In this document: positions 9,533 through 17,454 of the stretch, one piece after another
Position numbering within the stretch: the first letter of the stretch is position 1
How the letters are laid out: each line of letters begins with the position of its first letter
Source: Yersinia aleksiciae
GTDB lineage: Bacteria > Pseudomonadota > Gammaproteobacteria > Enterobacterales > Enterobacteriaceae
DNA: 64,000 nucleotides
Reading direction: 5' to 3'
NCBI RefSeq assembly: GCF_001047675.1
Contig: NZ_CP011975.1
Location: 1,404,073 to 1,468,072 of the forward strand
Position numbers and translations under genes: made by a program
Notes under the pieces: generated by a model
The model's input: only the letters and a program-made list of their open reading frames with translations
Database searches by the model: none
What the model was told of the DNA's origin: nothing

Positions 9533-9570
9533 AAATATCTAGAAATACCTAAAACCACCTAAAAACACTG
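9531..9570. repeat. Four tandem 10-base repeats with phased A-tracts
   Basis: Consecutive 10-mers AAAAATATCT, AGAAATACCT, AAAACCACCT, AAAAACACTG. The A-tracts recur every 10 bases, about one helical turn, which predicts intrinsic DNA curvature just upstream of operator palindrome 2. Confidence 0.7.
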
Positions 9571-9572
9571 GG

Positions 9573-9586
9573 TTTAACCGGTTAAA
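9573..9586. promoter_or_regulatory. Operator-like palindrome 2
   Basis: TTTAACC/GGTTAAA, a perfect 14-base palindrome between marR and the membrane-protein gene. Its centre lies 32 bases, about three helical turns, from that of palindrome 3. Confidence 0.5.
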
Positions 9587-9604
9587 TCCTTTTTTAACCT
9601 CATA

Positions 9605-9618
9605 CTTAGTCGGCTAAA
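9605..9618. promoter_or_regulatory. Operator-like palindrome 3 (membrane protein-qnr unit)
   Basis: CTTAGTC/GGCTAAA. The block TTAGTCGGCTAAATAAATT is identical to the marR upstream block (8998-9016) except for one base, which suggests the same protein binds both places. Confidence 0.55.
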
Positions 9619-9622
9619 TAAA

Positions 9623-9883
9623 TTGAATCCAGAACAAGAAAACGCCTTAAAGCCCACAAAAAAGATAGCAGTGACTTTCTTGCCCCTTTGGGCCTACTAC
9701 ATTTGCTATGCCTTCCCACTGGTTTGGCAATATCGATTTTATCGCGATTTCGCCATACGAGGGCAAACCCTTGCCGAGATGCTCCCGACCTATGGTGCCT
9801 ATTTGATCTTTTTGACGGTTATCGCTTTGGTGGTGGTGTTACTCTACTACCGCACTCAAAAACAGGTTGAGACCGTTAACTGA
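9623..9883 (+). CDS. Small inner-membrane protein, unrecognised
   Basis: An 86-residue protein with two probable membrane helices, about residues 14-33 and 54-74 (GAYLIFLTVIALVVVLLYY), and a short charged tail. No family was recognised. The only good start is TTG at 9623, five bases after operator-like palindrome 3 and without a visible ribosome binding site, so the start is uncertain. The next upstream in-frame codon region offers nothing better, and the first ATG would remove the first helix. The gene ends 38 bases before the qnr start, so co-transcription with qnr is likely. Many MarR regulons pair the regulator with a small membrane or efflux-related protein. Confidence 0.65.
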   Translation: MNPEQENALKPTKKIAVTFLPLWAYYICYAFPLVWQYRFYRDFAIRGQTLAEMLPTYGAYLIFLTVIALVVVLLYYRTQKQVETVN

Positions 9884-9921
9884 CCGTGCTCAGGTTGAGC
9901 AAATACACAGGTATTTTAATG

Positions 9922-10566
9922 ATGTCATCTCTCTATCGCAGTACAAAATTCAATACCAATCAATTTACTGGCAGCACGATAGAAAACAGTCAGTTTTTTG
10001 AATGCGATTTTTCTGGCAACGATTTAACCGATACACAGTTCATCAACTGCCAATTTTACGATCAAGAAAATCAGGTGGGCTGTCACTTTAATCGTGCAAC
10101 CTTAAAAGACGCCAGTTTTAAAAACTGTGATTTAACCATGAATAACTTCATGAACATTAATGCGTTAGGAATAGAAATAAGAGATTGCCGAGCGCAAGGC
10201 GCTGATTTTCGCGGCGCCAGCTTTATGAATATGATTACCGCTCGTACTTGGTTTTGTAGTGCATATATCACTAAAAGCAATTTAAGTTATGCTAATTTTT
10301 CGAAGGTTGTCCTAGAGAAATGTGAGTTATGGGAAAACCGTTGGATTGGTACCCATGTTTTAGGGGCAACTTTTAGCGGATCTGATTTGTCTGGCGGGGA
10401 ATTCTCCTCTTTTGACTGGAGTTCAGCAAACTTCACCCATTGCGACCTGACCAACTCCGCCATCGGTGAACTCGATATTCGTAGAAACGATTTGGAGGGC
10501 GTCAAATTGGACAGTGACCAGGTATCACAGCTAATGGGCCGCCTTGGAATCATCGTGATAGAGTGA
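9922..10566 (+). CDS. qnr: QnrB-like pentapeptide-repeat protein
   Basis: A 214-residue right-handed quadrilateral beta-helix protein of the Qnr family, which binds DNA gyrase and topoisomerase IV and protects them from fluoroquinolones. Pentapeptide repeats of the A(D/N)LxX type run through the whole protein (DFSGNDLTD, GADFRGASF, SNLSYANFS, GATFSGSDLSG). Loop A (YDQENQVG) and loop B (MNMITARTWFCS) sit where QnrB has them, and long blocks such as LEKCELWENRWIG and GATFSGSDLSGGEFS match QnrB as I recall it. ATG 9922 gives exactly the 214-residue form used for QnrB; ATG 9919 and an upstream TTG at 9886 are alternatives. No integron, insertion sequence or plasmid gene is nearby, so this is a chromosomal allele. 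No LexA box is seen. Confidence 0.93.
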   Translation: MSSLYRSTKFNTNQFTGSTIENSQFFECDFSGNDLTDTQFINCQFYDQENQVGCHFNRATLKDASFKNCDLTMNNFMNINALGIEIRDCRAQGADFRGASFMNMITARTWFCSAYITKSNLSYANFSKVVLEKCELWENRWIGTHVLGATFSGSDLSGGEFSSFDWSSANFTHCDLTNSAIGELDIRRNDLEGVKLDSDQVSQLMGRLGIIVIE

Positions 10567-10621
10567 CTGGCACTAGCAACAGTGGTTTTTCTATTATCCT
10601 GACTTCAATTGTCACAAAGCA

Positions 10622-10645
10622 AAAACCCCGCCGAAGCGGGGTTTT
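10622..10645. terminator. Terminator of rnpB (bidirectional)
   Basis: AAAACCCCGC-CGAA-GCGGGGTTTT. On the minus strand it closes rnpB and is followed by a T; on the plus strand it can also stop transcription from qnr. Confidence 0.88.
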
Positions 10646-10652
10646 ATGGAAT

Positions 10653-11031
<379 letters not shown>

Positions 11032-11038
11032 GCGGCGG

Positions 11039-11067
11039 ATTATAATCACATTACGATTGAATGTCAT
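11039..11067 (-). promoter_or_regulatory. rnpB promoter inside the rsmI 3' end
   Basis: On the minus strand: ATGACA (11067-11062), 17-base spacer, TATAAT (11044-11039), then a GC-rich discriminator CCGCCGCG before the RNA start at 11031. The -35 box lies within the last codons of rsmI. The GC discriminator is typical of stable-RNA promoters under stringent control. Confidence 0.75.
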
Positions 11068-11950
11068 CTTCCGCTTGGCTTTGACCGCCATTTTGCTGTT
11101 CAAGTGCATACTTATAGAGCGCGTTCTTTTTCACGCCGTGAATTTCAGCGGCCAAGGCGGCGGCTTTTTTCAACGGCAGCTCTTTTTGCAGCAGCGCTAA
11201 GGTGCGCAATGCGGCGGCAGGTAATGCATCTTCGGCCTGCACTTTATGCCCTTCGACAATCAGCACCATCTCGCCACGACGGCGGGTCTCTTCTTCCTGA
11301 ACCCAAGCCAGTAACTCGCCGACTGGCGCACCGTGGATAGACTCCCAGGTTTTGGTCAACTCTCTAGCGAGTACCACATAGCGTTGTGGTCCAAGTACGG
11401 TTACCATGTCCTGTAAACTTTCCAACAAGCGATGCGTTGATTCGTAGAAGATCAGTGTTCGAGGTTCCTCAATCAGCGCTTGCAGAGTATCCTTACGACC
11501 TTTGGTTTTCGCAGGCAGGAAGCCTTCGTAGCAAAAACGATCTGAGGCAAGACCGGCAGCAGAAAGTGCGGTAATCGCTGCACAAGCGCCCGGTAATGGC
11601 ACCACTCTGATGCCAGCTTCACGGCAACGGCGTACTAAATGGTAGCCCGGATCGTTGATAAGTGGCGTTCCTGCATCTGAAACCAGCGCTATACTCTGGC
11701 CCTCTTGCAGTTTCGCCAGCAAATGATCGGCTTTTTGTTGTTCGTTATGGTCATGAAGTGCAAACAGGCGGGCGTTGATCGCGAAATGCTGTAACAGCAA
11801 CCCTGTATGACGTGTATCTTCTGCCGCAATCAAATCAACGCCTTTCAGTACCTCTAACGCCCGGTGGGTGATATCCCCTAAATTACCGATTGGGGTAGGT
11901 ACCACATAAAGCGTAGATGCAGAAATCACTGCTCGATCGTGTTGATTCAT
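11051..11950 (-). CDS. rsmI: 16S rRNA (cytidine1402-2'-O)-methyltransferase RsmI
   Basis: A 299-residue SAM-dependent methyltransferase of the tetrapyrrole-methylase fold that 2'-O-methylates C1402 in the 16S rRNA decoding centre. Visible family motifs are [16 protein letters not shown] at the N-terminus, [26 protein letters not shown] and [12 protein letters not shown]. Its start faces the start of lpoA, 62 bases apart, giving a shared divergent promoter region. Its stop lies 20 bases before the rnpB start, so read-through into rnpB is possible. Confidence 0.95.
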   Translation of the reverse strand: MNQHDRAVISASTLYVVPTPIGNLGDITHRALEVLKGVDLIAAEDTRHTGLLLQHFAINARLFALHDHNEQQKADHLLAKLQEGQSIALVSDAGTPLINDPGYHLVRRCREAGIRVVPLPGACAAITALSAAGLASDRFCYEGFLPAKTKGRKDTLQALIEEPRTLIFYESTHRLLESLQDMVTVLGPQRYVVLARELTKTWESIHGAPVGELLAWVQEEETRRRGEMVLIVEGHKVQAEDALPAAALRTLALLQKELPLKKAAALAAEIHGVKKNALYKYALEQQNGGQSQAEDDIQS

Positions 11951-12012
11951 TGTTTCATCCGAATTACCGATTTAATATTGAGCATCTTGAAAAAAACATC
12001 ACTGGATACAGT

Positions 12013-13989
12013 ATGCTTTCCTCAACATTCGTTCGTTCTAAAGCAGGGTTTTTCCCTGTTGTTCTTGCTGCCCTGATACTGGCAGCCTGTTCAGGCAGGG
12101 CACCACAGACACCGCCACCCGCAAATATACAGGACGAAGCCACCGCTAACGCCGATTATTATTTGCAGCAGCTGCAACAGAGCAGTGATGATAACAAGGC
12201 TGACTGGCAATTACTCGCCATTCGTGCCCTGTTACGCGAAGGGAAAATCCTTCAGGCGGCAGAACAGCTGGGGACACTCCCGGCAAATCTGAGCGATACG
12301 CAACGTCAGGAACAGCAATTACTGACCGCAGAACTGCTGGTCGCGCAGAAAAACACCCCTGCCGCCGCCGACATTCTTGGCAAACTCGATGCCACTCAGC
12401 TTTCCGCTAATCAGCAAGTTCGCTTCTATCAGGCCCAGATTGCGGCCAATCAAGGCAAGGCTACGCTGCCACTGATACGGGCATTTATCGCTCAGGAGCC
12501 ATTGCTGAAAGATAAAGCTCATCAGGATAATATCGATAGCACCTGGCAATCACTGGCACAGCTAACCCCACAAGAATTGAATAATATTGTGATTAATGCA
12601 GACGAAAATGTGCTGCAAGGCTGGCTGGATTTAACCCATGTGTATCAAGATAACAAACAAGATCCTGAACTGCTGAAAGCCGCGATTAAAGATTGGCAGA
12701 ATCGCTATCCGCAAAATCCAGCGGCGAAGAATTTGCCAACGGCGTTGACTCAGATTAGCAATTTCAGTCAGGCCTCCACGGCAAAAATTGCGCTGTTGTT
12801 GCCATTGAGTGGCCCGGCACAGGTGTTCGCTGATGCTATCCAGCAAGGTTTTACCGCCGCGCAAAATGGGTTACCGGTTACACCCCCGACGCCCGAAACA
12901 CCAAATGCCACGGCAAGCGCCCCTACTGATGCAGCTGCACCAGTAGATGTAGCCGCCGTGACCACGCCAGCGCCAGTAGCAGCACCTGTTGCCACCAGCA
13001 ATGCGCAAGTGAAGATCTACGACACCACTACCCAGCCCATTGCCGCATTATTGGCGCAAGCCCAGCAAGATGGCGCAACATTGGTGGTCGGCCCCCTGCT
13101 GAAACCCGAAGTTGAGCAACTGAGTGCGACGCCAAGCACCCTAAACATTCTGGCCTTGAATCAGCCGGAAGTGAGCACCAATACCCCGAATATCTGTTAC
13201 TTCGCACTGTCGCCAGAAGATGAAGCCCGCGATGCCGCGCATCATCTGTGGAGTCTGGAAAAAAGAGCGCCGTTATTGCTGACACCCCGTGGTGCCTTCG
13301 GTGATCGCGTCGCCAAAGCCTTTGCCGAAGAGTGGCAGAAACAGGGTGGGCAGACAGTATTGCAGCAAAACTTCGGCTCAACGGCTGAGTTGAAACAAGC
13401 GATCAATAGTGGTGCAGGTATCCGTCTGACTGGGCAGCCAGTGGCTATTTCAAGCACACCAGCTGCGACTCCTGCCTCTGTCACCATTGCTGGCCTGACA
13501 ATTCCGGCACCGCCAGTGGATGCGCCAGTCGTCTCCACCTCTGCTGGTGGCAACATTGACGCGGTGTATATCATTGCAACCCCTGCTGAACTGACGCTGA
13601 TTAAGCCGATGATTGATATGGCCACCAGCTCACGCAGTAAACCTGCGCTGTTTGCCAGCTCACGTAGCTATCAGGCGGGTGCTGGCCCGGATTACCGCTT
13701 AGAGATGGAAGGCATTCAGTTTAGTGATATTCCATTGATGGCAGGCTCTAACCCCGAATTAATGCAACAAGCGGCGGCTAAATATGCCAACGACTATTCA
13801 CTGGTGCGTTTGTACGCCATGGGGATTGATGCATGGACATTGTCGAACCATTTTGCTGAAATGCGGCAGATTCCGGGCTTCCAGGTCAGTGGCACCACCG
13901 GTGAGTTAACCGCCTCCGCAGATTGCGTTATCACCCGTAAGCTGCCTTGGTTACAATATCGCCAGGGCGCGGTAGTACCGGCAGCCTAA
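12013..13989 (+). CDS. lpoA: Outer-membrane lipoprotein LpoA, activator of PBP1A
   Basis: A 658-residue lipoprotein. The signal peptide ends in the lipobox LAAC (Cys at about residue 26), so the mature protein is anchored in the outer membrane, from where it stimulates the peptidoglycan synthase PBP1A. An N-terminal TPR-like helical domain (about 35-260) is followed by a periplasmic-binding-protein-like domain (from about 260: [20 protein letters not shown]). Two Ala/Pro/Thr-rich low-complexity insertions interrupt that domain (about residues 290-335 and 475-515). The start 12013 is chosen because only it gives a proper signal peptide; the open frame extends upstream to 11917. Divergent from rsmI. 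Confidence 0.93.
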   Translation: MLSSTFVRSKAGFFPVVLAALILAACSGRAPQTPPPANIQDEATANADYYLQQLQQSSDDNKADWQLLAIRALLREGKILQAAEQLGTLPANLSDTQRQEQQLLTAELLVAQKNTPAAADILGKLDATQLSANQQVRFYQAQIAANQGKATLPLIRAFIAQEPLLKDKAHQDNIDSTWQSLAQLTPQELNNIVINADENVLQGWLDLTHVYQDNKQDPELLKAAIKDWQNRYPQNPAAKNLPTALTQISNFSQASTAKIALLLPLSGPAQVFADAIQQGFTAAQNGLPVTPPTPETPNATASAPTDAAAPVDVAAVTTPAPVAAPVATSNAQVKIYDTTTQPIAALLAQAQQDGATLVVGPLLKPEVEQLSATPSTLNILALNQPEVSTNTPNICYFALSPEDEARDAAHHLWSLEKRAPLLLTPRGAFGDRVAKAFAEEWQKQGGQTVLQQNFGSTAELKQAINSGAGIRLTGQPVAISSTPAATPASVTIAGLTIPAPPVDAPVVSTSAGGNIDAVYIIATPAELTLIKPMIDMATSSRSKPALFASSRSYQAGAGPDYRLEMEGIQFSDIPLMAGSNPELMQQAAAKYANDYSLVRLYAMGIDAWTLSNHFAEMRQIPGFQVSGTTGELTASADCVITRKLPWLQYRQGAVVPAA

Positions 13990-14121
13990 AGTGATTCGGG
14001 TGACAAATCTGTCTGGAACAGATTTGAACGCTGCTTGCAGCGGCCTCGCAGGGGCGAGGCCCATGGACGGGCCGAGTAACGAACGTAGCTAACACCCCTG
14101 CAACTTCAAGTACGAAGGGAA
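13990..14121. repeat. ERIC right half interrupted by a chain of hairpins
   Basis: Begins GTGATTCGGGTGAC and ends CTAACACCCCTGCAACTTCAAG plus GAAGGGA, the two parts of an ERIC right half. Between them lie about 75 bases that fold into four consecutive hairpins: AAATCTGT/ACAGATTT (14005-14025), CGCTGC/GCAGCG (14029-14042), GCCTCGC/GCGAGGC (14043-14060) and GGCCC/GGGCC (14058-14073, sharing bases with the third). It fills the whole lpoA-yraN gap. Confidence 0.75.
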
Positions 14122-14126
14122 TAGCC

Positions 14127-14480
14127 ATGAGCCAAAGGGATACTGGCGCACATTACGAACGGCAAGCCCGTCGCCATCTGGAGCGGGCGGGTTTAATTTT
14201 TCAAGCGGCCAATGTCACCTATCAAAGCGGTGAAATTGACCTTATCATGCGCGATGGGCCAACCTGGGTATTTGTTGAGGTTCGCTTTCGACGTAATGCC
14301 CTGTTCGGTGGTGCCGCAGCTAGCGTCACCTACCGCAAGCAACAACGGTTACTCCGAGCTGCCACCGTTTGGCTCGCTCAGCGAGGGGCCTGTTTTGCCA
14401 CAACACCGTGCCGTTTTGATGTTTTTGCTATCACTGGCAGTCAGTTAGAATGGCTGCCTAACGCCTTCAATGCGGATTGA
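14127..14480 (+). CDS. yraN: UPF0102 protein YraN (endonuclease-like fold)
   Basis: A 117-residue protein of the UPF0102 family, which has a Holliday-junction-resolvase/restriction-endonuclease-like fold. The expected core is present: [25 protein letters not shown] and [10 protein letters not shown], supplying the D-E-x-K type acidic residues. The biochemical role is not established. Its ribosome binding site AAGGGA belongs to the end of the ERIC repeat upstream. Between lpoA and diaA, as in other enterics. Confidence 0.93.
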   Translation: MSQRDTGAHYERQARRHLERAGLIFQAANVTYQSGEIDLIMRDGPTWVFVEVRFRRNALFGGAAASVTYRKQQRLLRAATVWLAQRGACFATTPCRFDVFAITGSQLEWLPNAFNAD

Positions 14481-14535
14481 TAAGTTTCGCCGGATTGTTA
14501 CCGGAATTATTAAATTATAAGTGAGTTAAATCAAC

Positions 14536-15126
14536 GTGCTGGATAGAATCAAAGGCTGCTTTACAGAAAGTATTCAAACCCAGATTGCCGCGGCTGAGGC
14601 TTTGCCTGATGCCATATCCCGTGCAGCAATGACGTTGGTTCAGTCACTGCTCAACGGCAATAAAATTCTCTGCTGCGGTAATGGGACTTCTGCGGCTAAT
14701 GCGCAGCACTTTGCTGCCAGCATGATCAACCGTTTTGAAACAGAACGGCCAAGTCTGCCAGCAATTGCTTTGAATGCTGATAATGTGGTGCTGACTGCAA
14801 TCACTAACGACCGTCTGCACGATGAAGTTTACGCCAAACAGGTGCGAGCGCTCGGTCACGCTGGCGATGTTTTGCTCGCAATTTCCACTCGCGGCAATAG
14901 CCGTGATATTGTGAAAGCGGTCGAAGCCGCAGTCACCCGTGATATGACCATTGTTGCCCTTACCGGTTATGATGGTGGTGAGCTGGCTGGCCTATTAGGT
15001 CAGCAGGATGTTGAAATCCGCATCCCTTCGCACCGTAGCGCACGGGTTCAAGAATTACACATGCTCACAGTGAATTGCTTGTGTGACTTAATTGATAACA
15101 CTCTATTTCCTCATCAGGACGATTAA
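14536..15126 (+). CDS. diaA: DnaA initiator-associating protein DiaA
   Basis: A 196-residue SIS-domain protein related to sedoheptulose-7-phosphate isomerase GmhA. In E. coli DiaA forms tetramers that bind DnaA and promote its ordered assembly at oriC. The SIS core includes [20 protein letters not shown] and [17 protein letters not shown] at 14536 is the start, matching the MLDRIK N-terminus of the E. coli protein. It lies between yraN and dolP, the usual enterobacterial order. Confidence 0.94.
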   Translation: MLDRIKGCFTESIQTQIAAAEALPDAISRAAMTLVQSLLNGNKILCCGNGTSAANAQHFAASMINRFETERPSLPAIALNADNVVLTAITNDRLHDEVYAKQVRALGHAGDVLLAISTRGNSRDIVKAVEAAVTRDMTIVALTGYDGGELAGLLGQQDVEIRIPSHRSARVQELHMLTVNCLCDLIDNTLFPHQDD

Positions 15127-15136
15127 AGGAGCACGA

Positions 15137-15712
15137 ATGAAGGTTGGTTATATTTTTGCCATGCTATTCAGCGCCCTGCTACTGCAAGGCTGTGTCGGTG
15201 CCGTGGTTGTCGGCAGCGCAGCGGTTGCAACTAAATCCGCAACCGACCCACGCTCTGTCGGTACTCAGGTAGACGATGGCACACTAGAAGCCAGAGTCGT
15301 CAACGCACTGAGCAAAGATCAGCAGATAAAAAGCCAGACACGTTTTGTGGTGACCGCTTATCAAGGGAAAGTATTGCTGACCGGGCAAACACCAACCGCA
15401 GAACTGTCTAACCGTGCAAAACAAATTGCAGCGGGCGTCGATGGCGCAACAGAAGTTTATAACGAGATGCGCTTGGGTAAACCGGTCGATCTGACGACCG
15501 CGTCGATGGATACCTGGATCACCACCAAAGTCCGATCACAATTGCTGACTGCCGACTCGGTTAAATCGTCGAATGTAAAAGTGACCACCGAAAATGGCGA
15601 AGTTTTCCTTTTGGGTCTGGTGACTCAGCAGGAAGCGCAATCAGCTGCACAGATTGCCAGCCAGGTCAGTGGCGTTAAGCACGTGACCACCGCGTTCACT
15701 ATCGTGAAGTAA
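15137..15712 (+). CDS. dolP: Division- and outer-membrane-associated lipoprotein DolP
   Basis: A 191-residue lipoprotein (formerly YraP) with lipobox LLQGC (Cys at about residue 19) and two BON domains, about residues 45-115 and 125-191 (VVTAYQGKVLLTGQTP; VTTENGEVFLLGLVT). In E. coli it binds anionic phospholipids, localises to the division site and supports BAM and amidase activation. The start 15137 has GGAG 8 bases upstream; the frame stays open further up inside diaA but is not used. A strong terminator follows. Confidence 0.94.
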   Translation: MKVGYIFAMLFSALLLQGCVGAVVVGSAAVATKSATDPRSVGTQVDDGTLEARVVNALSKDQQIKSQTRFVVTAYQGKVLLTGQTPTAELSNRAKQIAAGVDGATEVYNEMRLGKPVDLTTASMDTWITTKVRSQLLTADSVKSSNVKVTTENGEVFLLGLVTQQEAQSAAQIASQVSGVKHVTTAFTIVK

Positions 15713-15742
15713 TCTCGCTTATTGGCGTAAAATCAAACTATT

Positions 15743-15773
15743 ACGGGCTTAGACTTTTCTAAGCCCGTTTTTT
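15743..15773 (+). terminator. Terminator after dolP
   Basis: Stem ACGGGCTTAG / CTAAGCCCGT with a 6-base loop and a T-run of six. Confidence 0.9.
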
Positions 15774-15806
15774 ATCTGCAATTGCAATACACCTATCTAG
15801 CAAGGA

Positions 15807-16532
15807 TTAATCTAGCGAACTTTCCTGTAAAAAATCTTTCCCACCCAACTGTCGCATTTGGCGCAAAATCCATTGTTGCCGAGAAATAACGTAACCCGAA
15901 GGTGCATTAGCCTTAAAACGTAACGGATTGGGCAGTACTGCGGCCAATAAAGCGGCTTCTGACGCGCTCAATTTGCTGGCTGGTTTTTTGAAAAAGTGCT
16001 GTGCAGCCGCCTCCACGCCAAAAATACCCTCACCAAATTCTGCGATATTCAGATAAACCGTCAAAATACGACGTTTGGTCCACACCAGCTCAATACCGGC
16101 GGTCAACCCCACTTCCAGCCCTTTACGTACCCAGCTTCGCCCATCCCACAGAAACAGATTTTTCGCCGTTTGCTGCGATAACGTGGAGGCACCGCGGATA
16201 CGCTTTTGATTGCGCTGATTATGCGATAGCGCGGACTCAATGGCATCAACATCAAACCCCCAATGCTCAGGGAACTTTTGATCCTCCGCAGCCATCACGG
16301 CCACCGCCATATAAGGTGAAATCTCATCCATTGGCACCCAATCTGAGTGCGCAACGTATGAAAAATCACCGGTTAACCAAGCACCTAGTTGCCTTTCGAT
16401 CATCACCATGGAAAAAGGGACCGGCAGGAAGGCAAAAATCAAAATACCGGCCAACCACAGTACAGCAATGCCAATGACACCCCGTTTTACCCAATACCAA
16501 AGCCGATTTAGTCCACGCCTGGCTGATATCAT
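15807..16532 (-). CDS. mtgA: Monofunctional peptidoglycan glycosyltransferase MtgA
   Basis: A 241-residue GT51 glycosyltransferase that polymerises lipid II into glycan strands without a transpeptidase domain. An N-terminal membrane anchor (about residues 18-38) is followed by the catalytic domain. The catalytic Glu sits in [15 protein letters not shown]; other motifs are [36 protein letters not shown] and [15 protein letters not shown]. The start overlaps the stop of elbB by four bases (ATGA), so the genes are translationally coupled. E. coli has the same elbB-mtgA order. Confidence 0.95.
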   Translation of the reverse strand: MISARRGLNRLWYWVKRGVIGIAVLWLAGILIFAFLPVPFSMVMIERQLGAWLTGDFSYVAHSDWVPMDEISPYMAVAVMAAEDQKFPEHWGFDVDAIESALSHNQRNQKRIRGASTLSQQTAKNLFLWDGRSWVRKGLEVGLTAGIELVWTKRRILTVYLNIAEFGEGIFGVEAAAQHFFKKPASKLSASEAALLAAVLPNPLRFKANAPSGYVISRQQWILRQMRQLGGKDFLQESSLD

Positions 16533-17185
16533 TCGGTTAAATCCAGTACCTTCGTAACCAATTTATCAATCCCTTTTGCAGCCTCAGAAATTGATCCGGC
16601 CAACATATAAGCCGGGGTTGTCACCACTTTATTATCTATATCAATCACCACGTCATCAGCAGGACAAATAACATGCTCCCCACCCATAATTTCAATGGCA
16701 TCAATAGTATCGGGATCGTTACCAATCGTCAGACGGATAGGTTTACCCAACAGTTTCGGCAGCATAACCGGTGAAATACATATAAATCCAATTGGTTTAC
16801 CTGACTTATGCATTGACTGGGTCAATTTAACTAAATCTGGATCCAGAGTGCATTCAGCACCCTTAATCGCGAAATCGCTGAGGTTCTTGGCAGCGCCAAA
16901 ACCACCGGGGACAATCAAGGCATCCAACTGCGCTGAATCGGCCAAGGAAAGTGGCGTGATATGCCCACGGGCAATGCGTGCGGACTCCACTAATACATTC
17001 CGCTGCTCGGCCATTTCTTCGCCGGTAATATGATTAATAACATGCAGTTGTGGCTTATCGGGCGCGAAGAATAAAACCCGCGCGCCCGCACGGTCCAACG
17101 CCAGCATGGTCAAGACAGATTCATGTATCTCAGCACCGTCGAAAACACCACATCCGCTAAGGACTACACCGACCGTTTTCATCAC
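16529..17185 (-). CDS. elbB: Glyoxalase ElbB (DJ-1/PfpI family)
   Basis: A 218-residue DJ-1/PfpI-type class I glutamine-amidotransferase-like protein. E. coli ElbB has glyoxalase III activity and was first studied as an isoprenoid-biosynthesis-related factor. The nucleophile elbow is [10 protein letters not shown] with the Cys at about residue 135; [13 protein letters not shown] near the N-terminus is also conserved. It precedes mtgA with a four-base overlap. arcZ and arcB follow upstream on the map, as in E. coli. Confidence 0.94.
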   Translation of the reverse strand: MMKTVGVVLSGCGVFDGAEIHESVLTMLALDRAGARVLFFAPDKPQLHVINHITGEEMAEQRNVLVESARIARGHITPLSLADSAQLDALIVPGGFGAAKNLSDFAIKGAECTLDPDLVKLTQSMHKSGKPIGFICISPVMLPKLLGKPIRLTIGNDPDTIDAIEIMGGEHVICPADDVVIDIDNKVVTTPAYMLAGSISEAAKGIDKLVTKVLDLTE

Positions 17186-17281
17186 ACCTCTCCTTTTCTT
17201 ACACTGTCAATCGCTTAACCCGTTCTAGTGACAAAGACGAATCTCTATCACAAATTTTAATGAATCTTGTAACAAGAGCGC

Positions 17282-17311
17282 TTACATTTGCTATGTTGTT
17301 GCTTGTATGAT
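17282..17311 (+). promoter_or_regulatory. Probable arcZ promoter
   Basis: TTACAT (17282-17287), 18-base spacer, TATGAT (17306-17311). It would start the RNA near 17318. Confidence 0.45.
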
Positions 17312-17317
17312 GTATGG

Positions 17318-17454
17318 AAGAATCCTTACAACCTGCGAATTCACGCGAAATCGAAATAATATGCCCTAAGTCATAACGGGTATCGCAGGTTAACGATTTC
17401 CCTGGTGTTGGCGCAGTATTCGCGCACCCCGGCCTCGGTCGGGGTTATTTTTTT
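17318..17454 (+). ncRNA. arcZ: Hfq-binding small RNA ArcZ
   Basis: The 3' half, from GATTTCCCTGGTGTTGGCGC (17395) through the terminator CCCCGGCCTCGGTCGGGG and T-run, matches E. coli ArcZ as recalled, and the location between elbB and arcB on the strand opposite arcB is the same. The conserved part contains the target-pairing seed of the processed ArcZ form, which activates rpoS and represses motility and other mRNAs. The 5' half is divergent; the 5' end is inferred from a promoter-like sequence. The T-run overlaps the arcB stop codon on the other strand, so the two transcripts are antisense at their 3' ends. Confidence 0.88.

Noticed and set aside
9884..9921. LexA-like CTG...CAG before qnr
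   Set aside because: Spacing is 8 bases instead of 10 and flanking bases do not match the SOS box.
11917..12012. Upstream extension of lpoA
   Set aside because: The in-frame extension overlaps the rsmI start and would bury the lipoprotein signal peptide; the start at 12013 fits the family.
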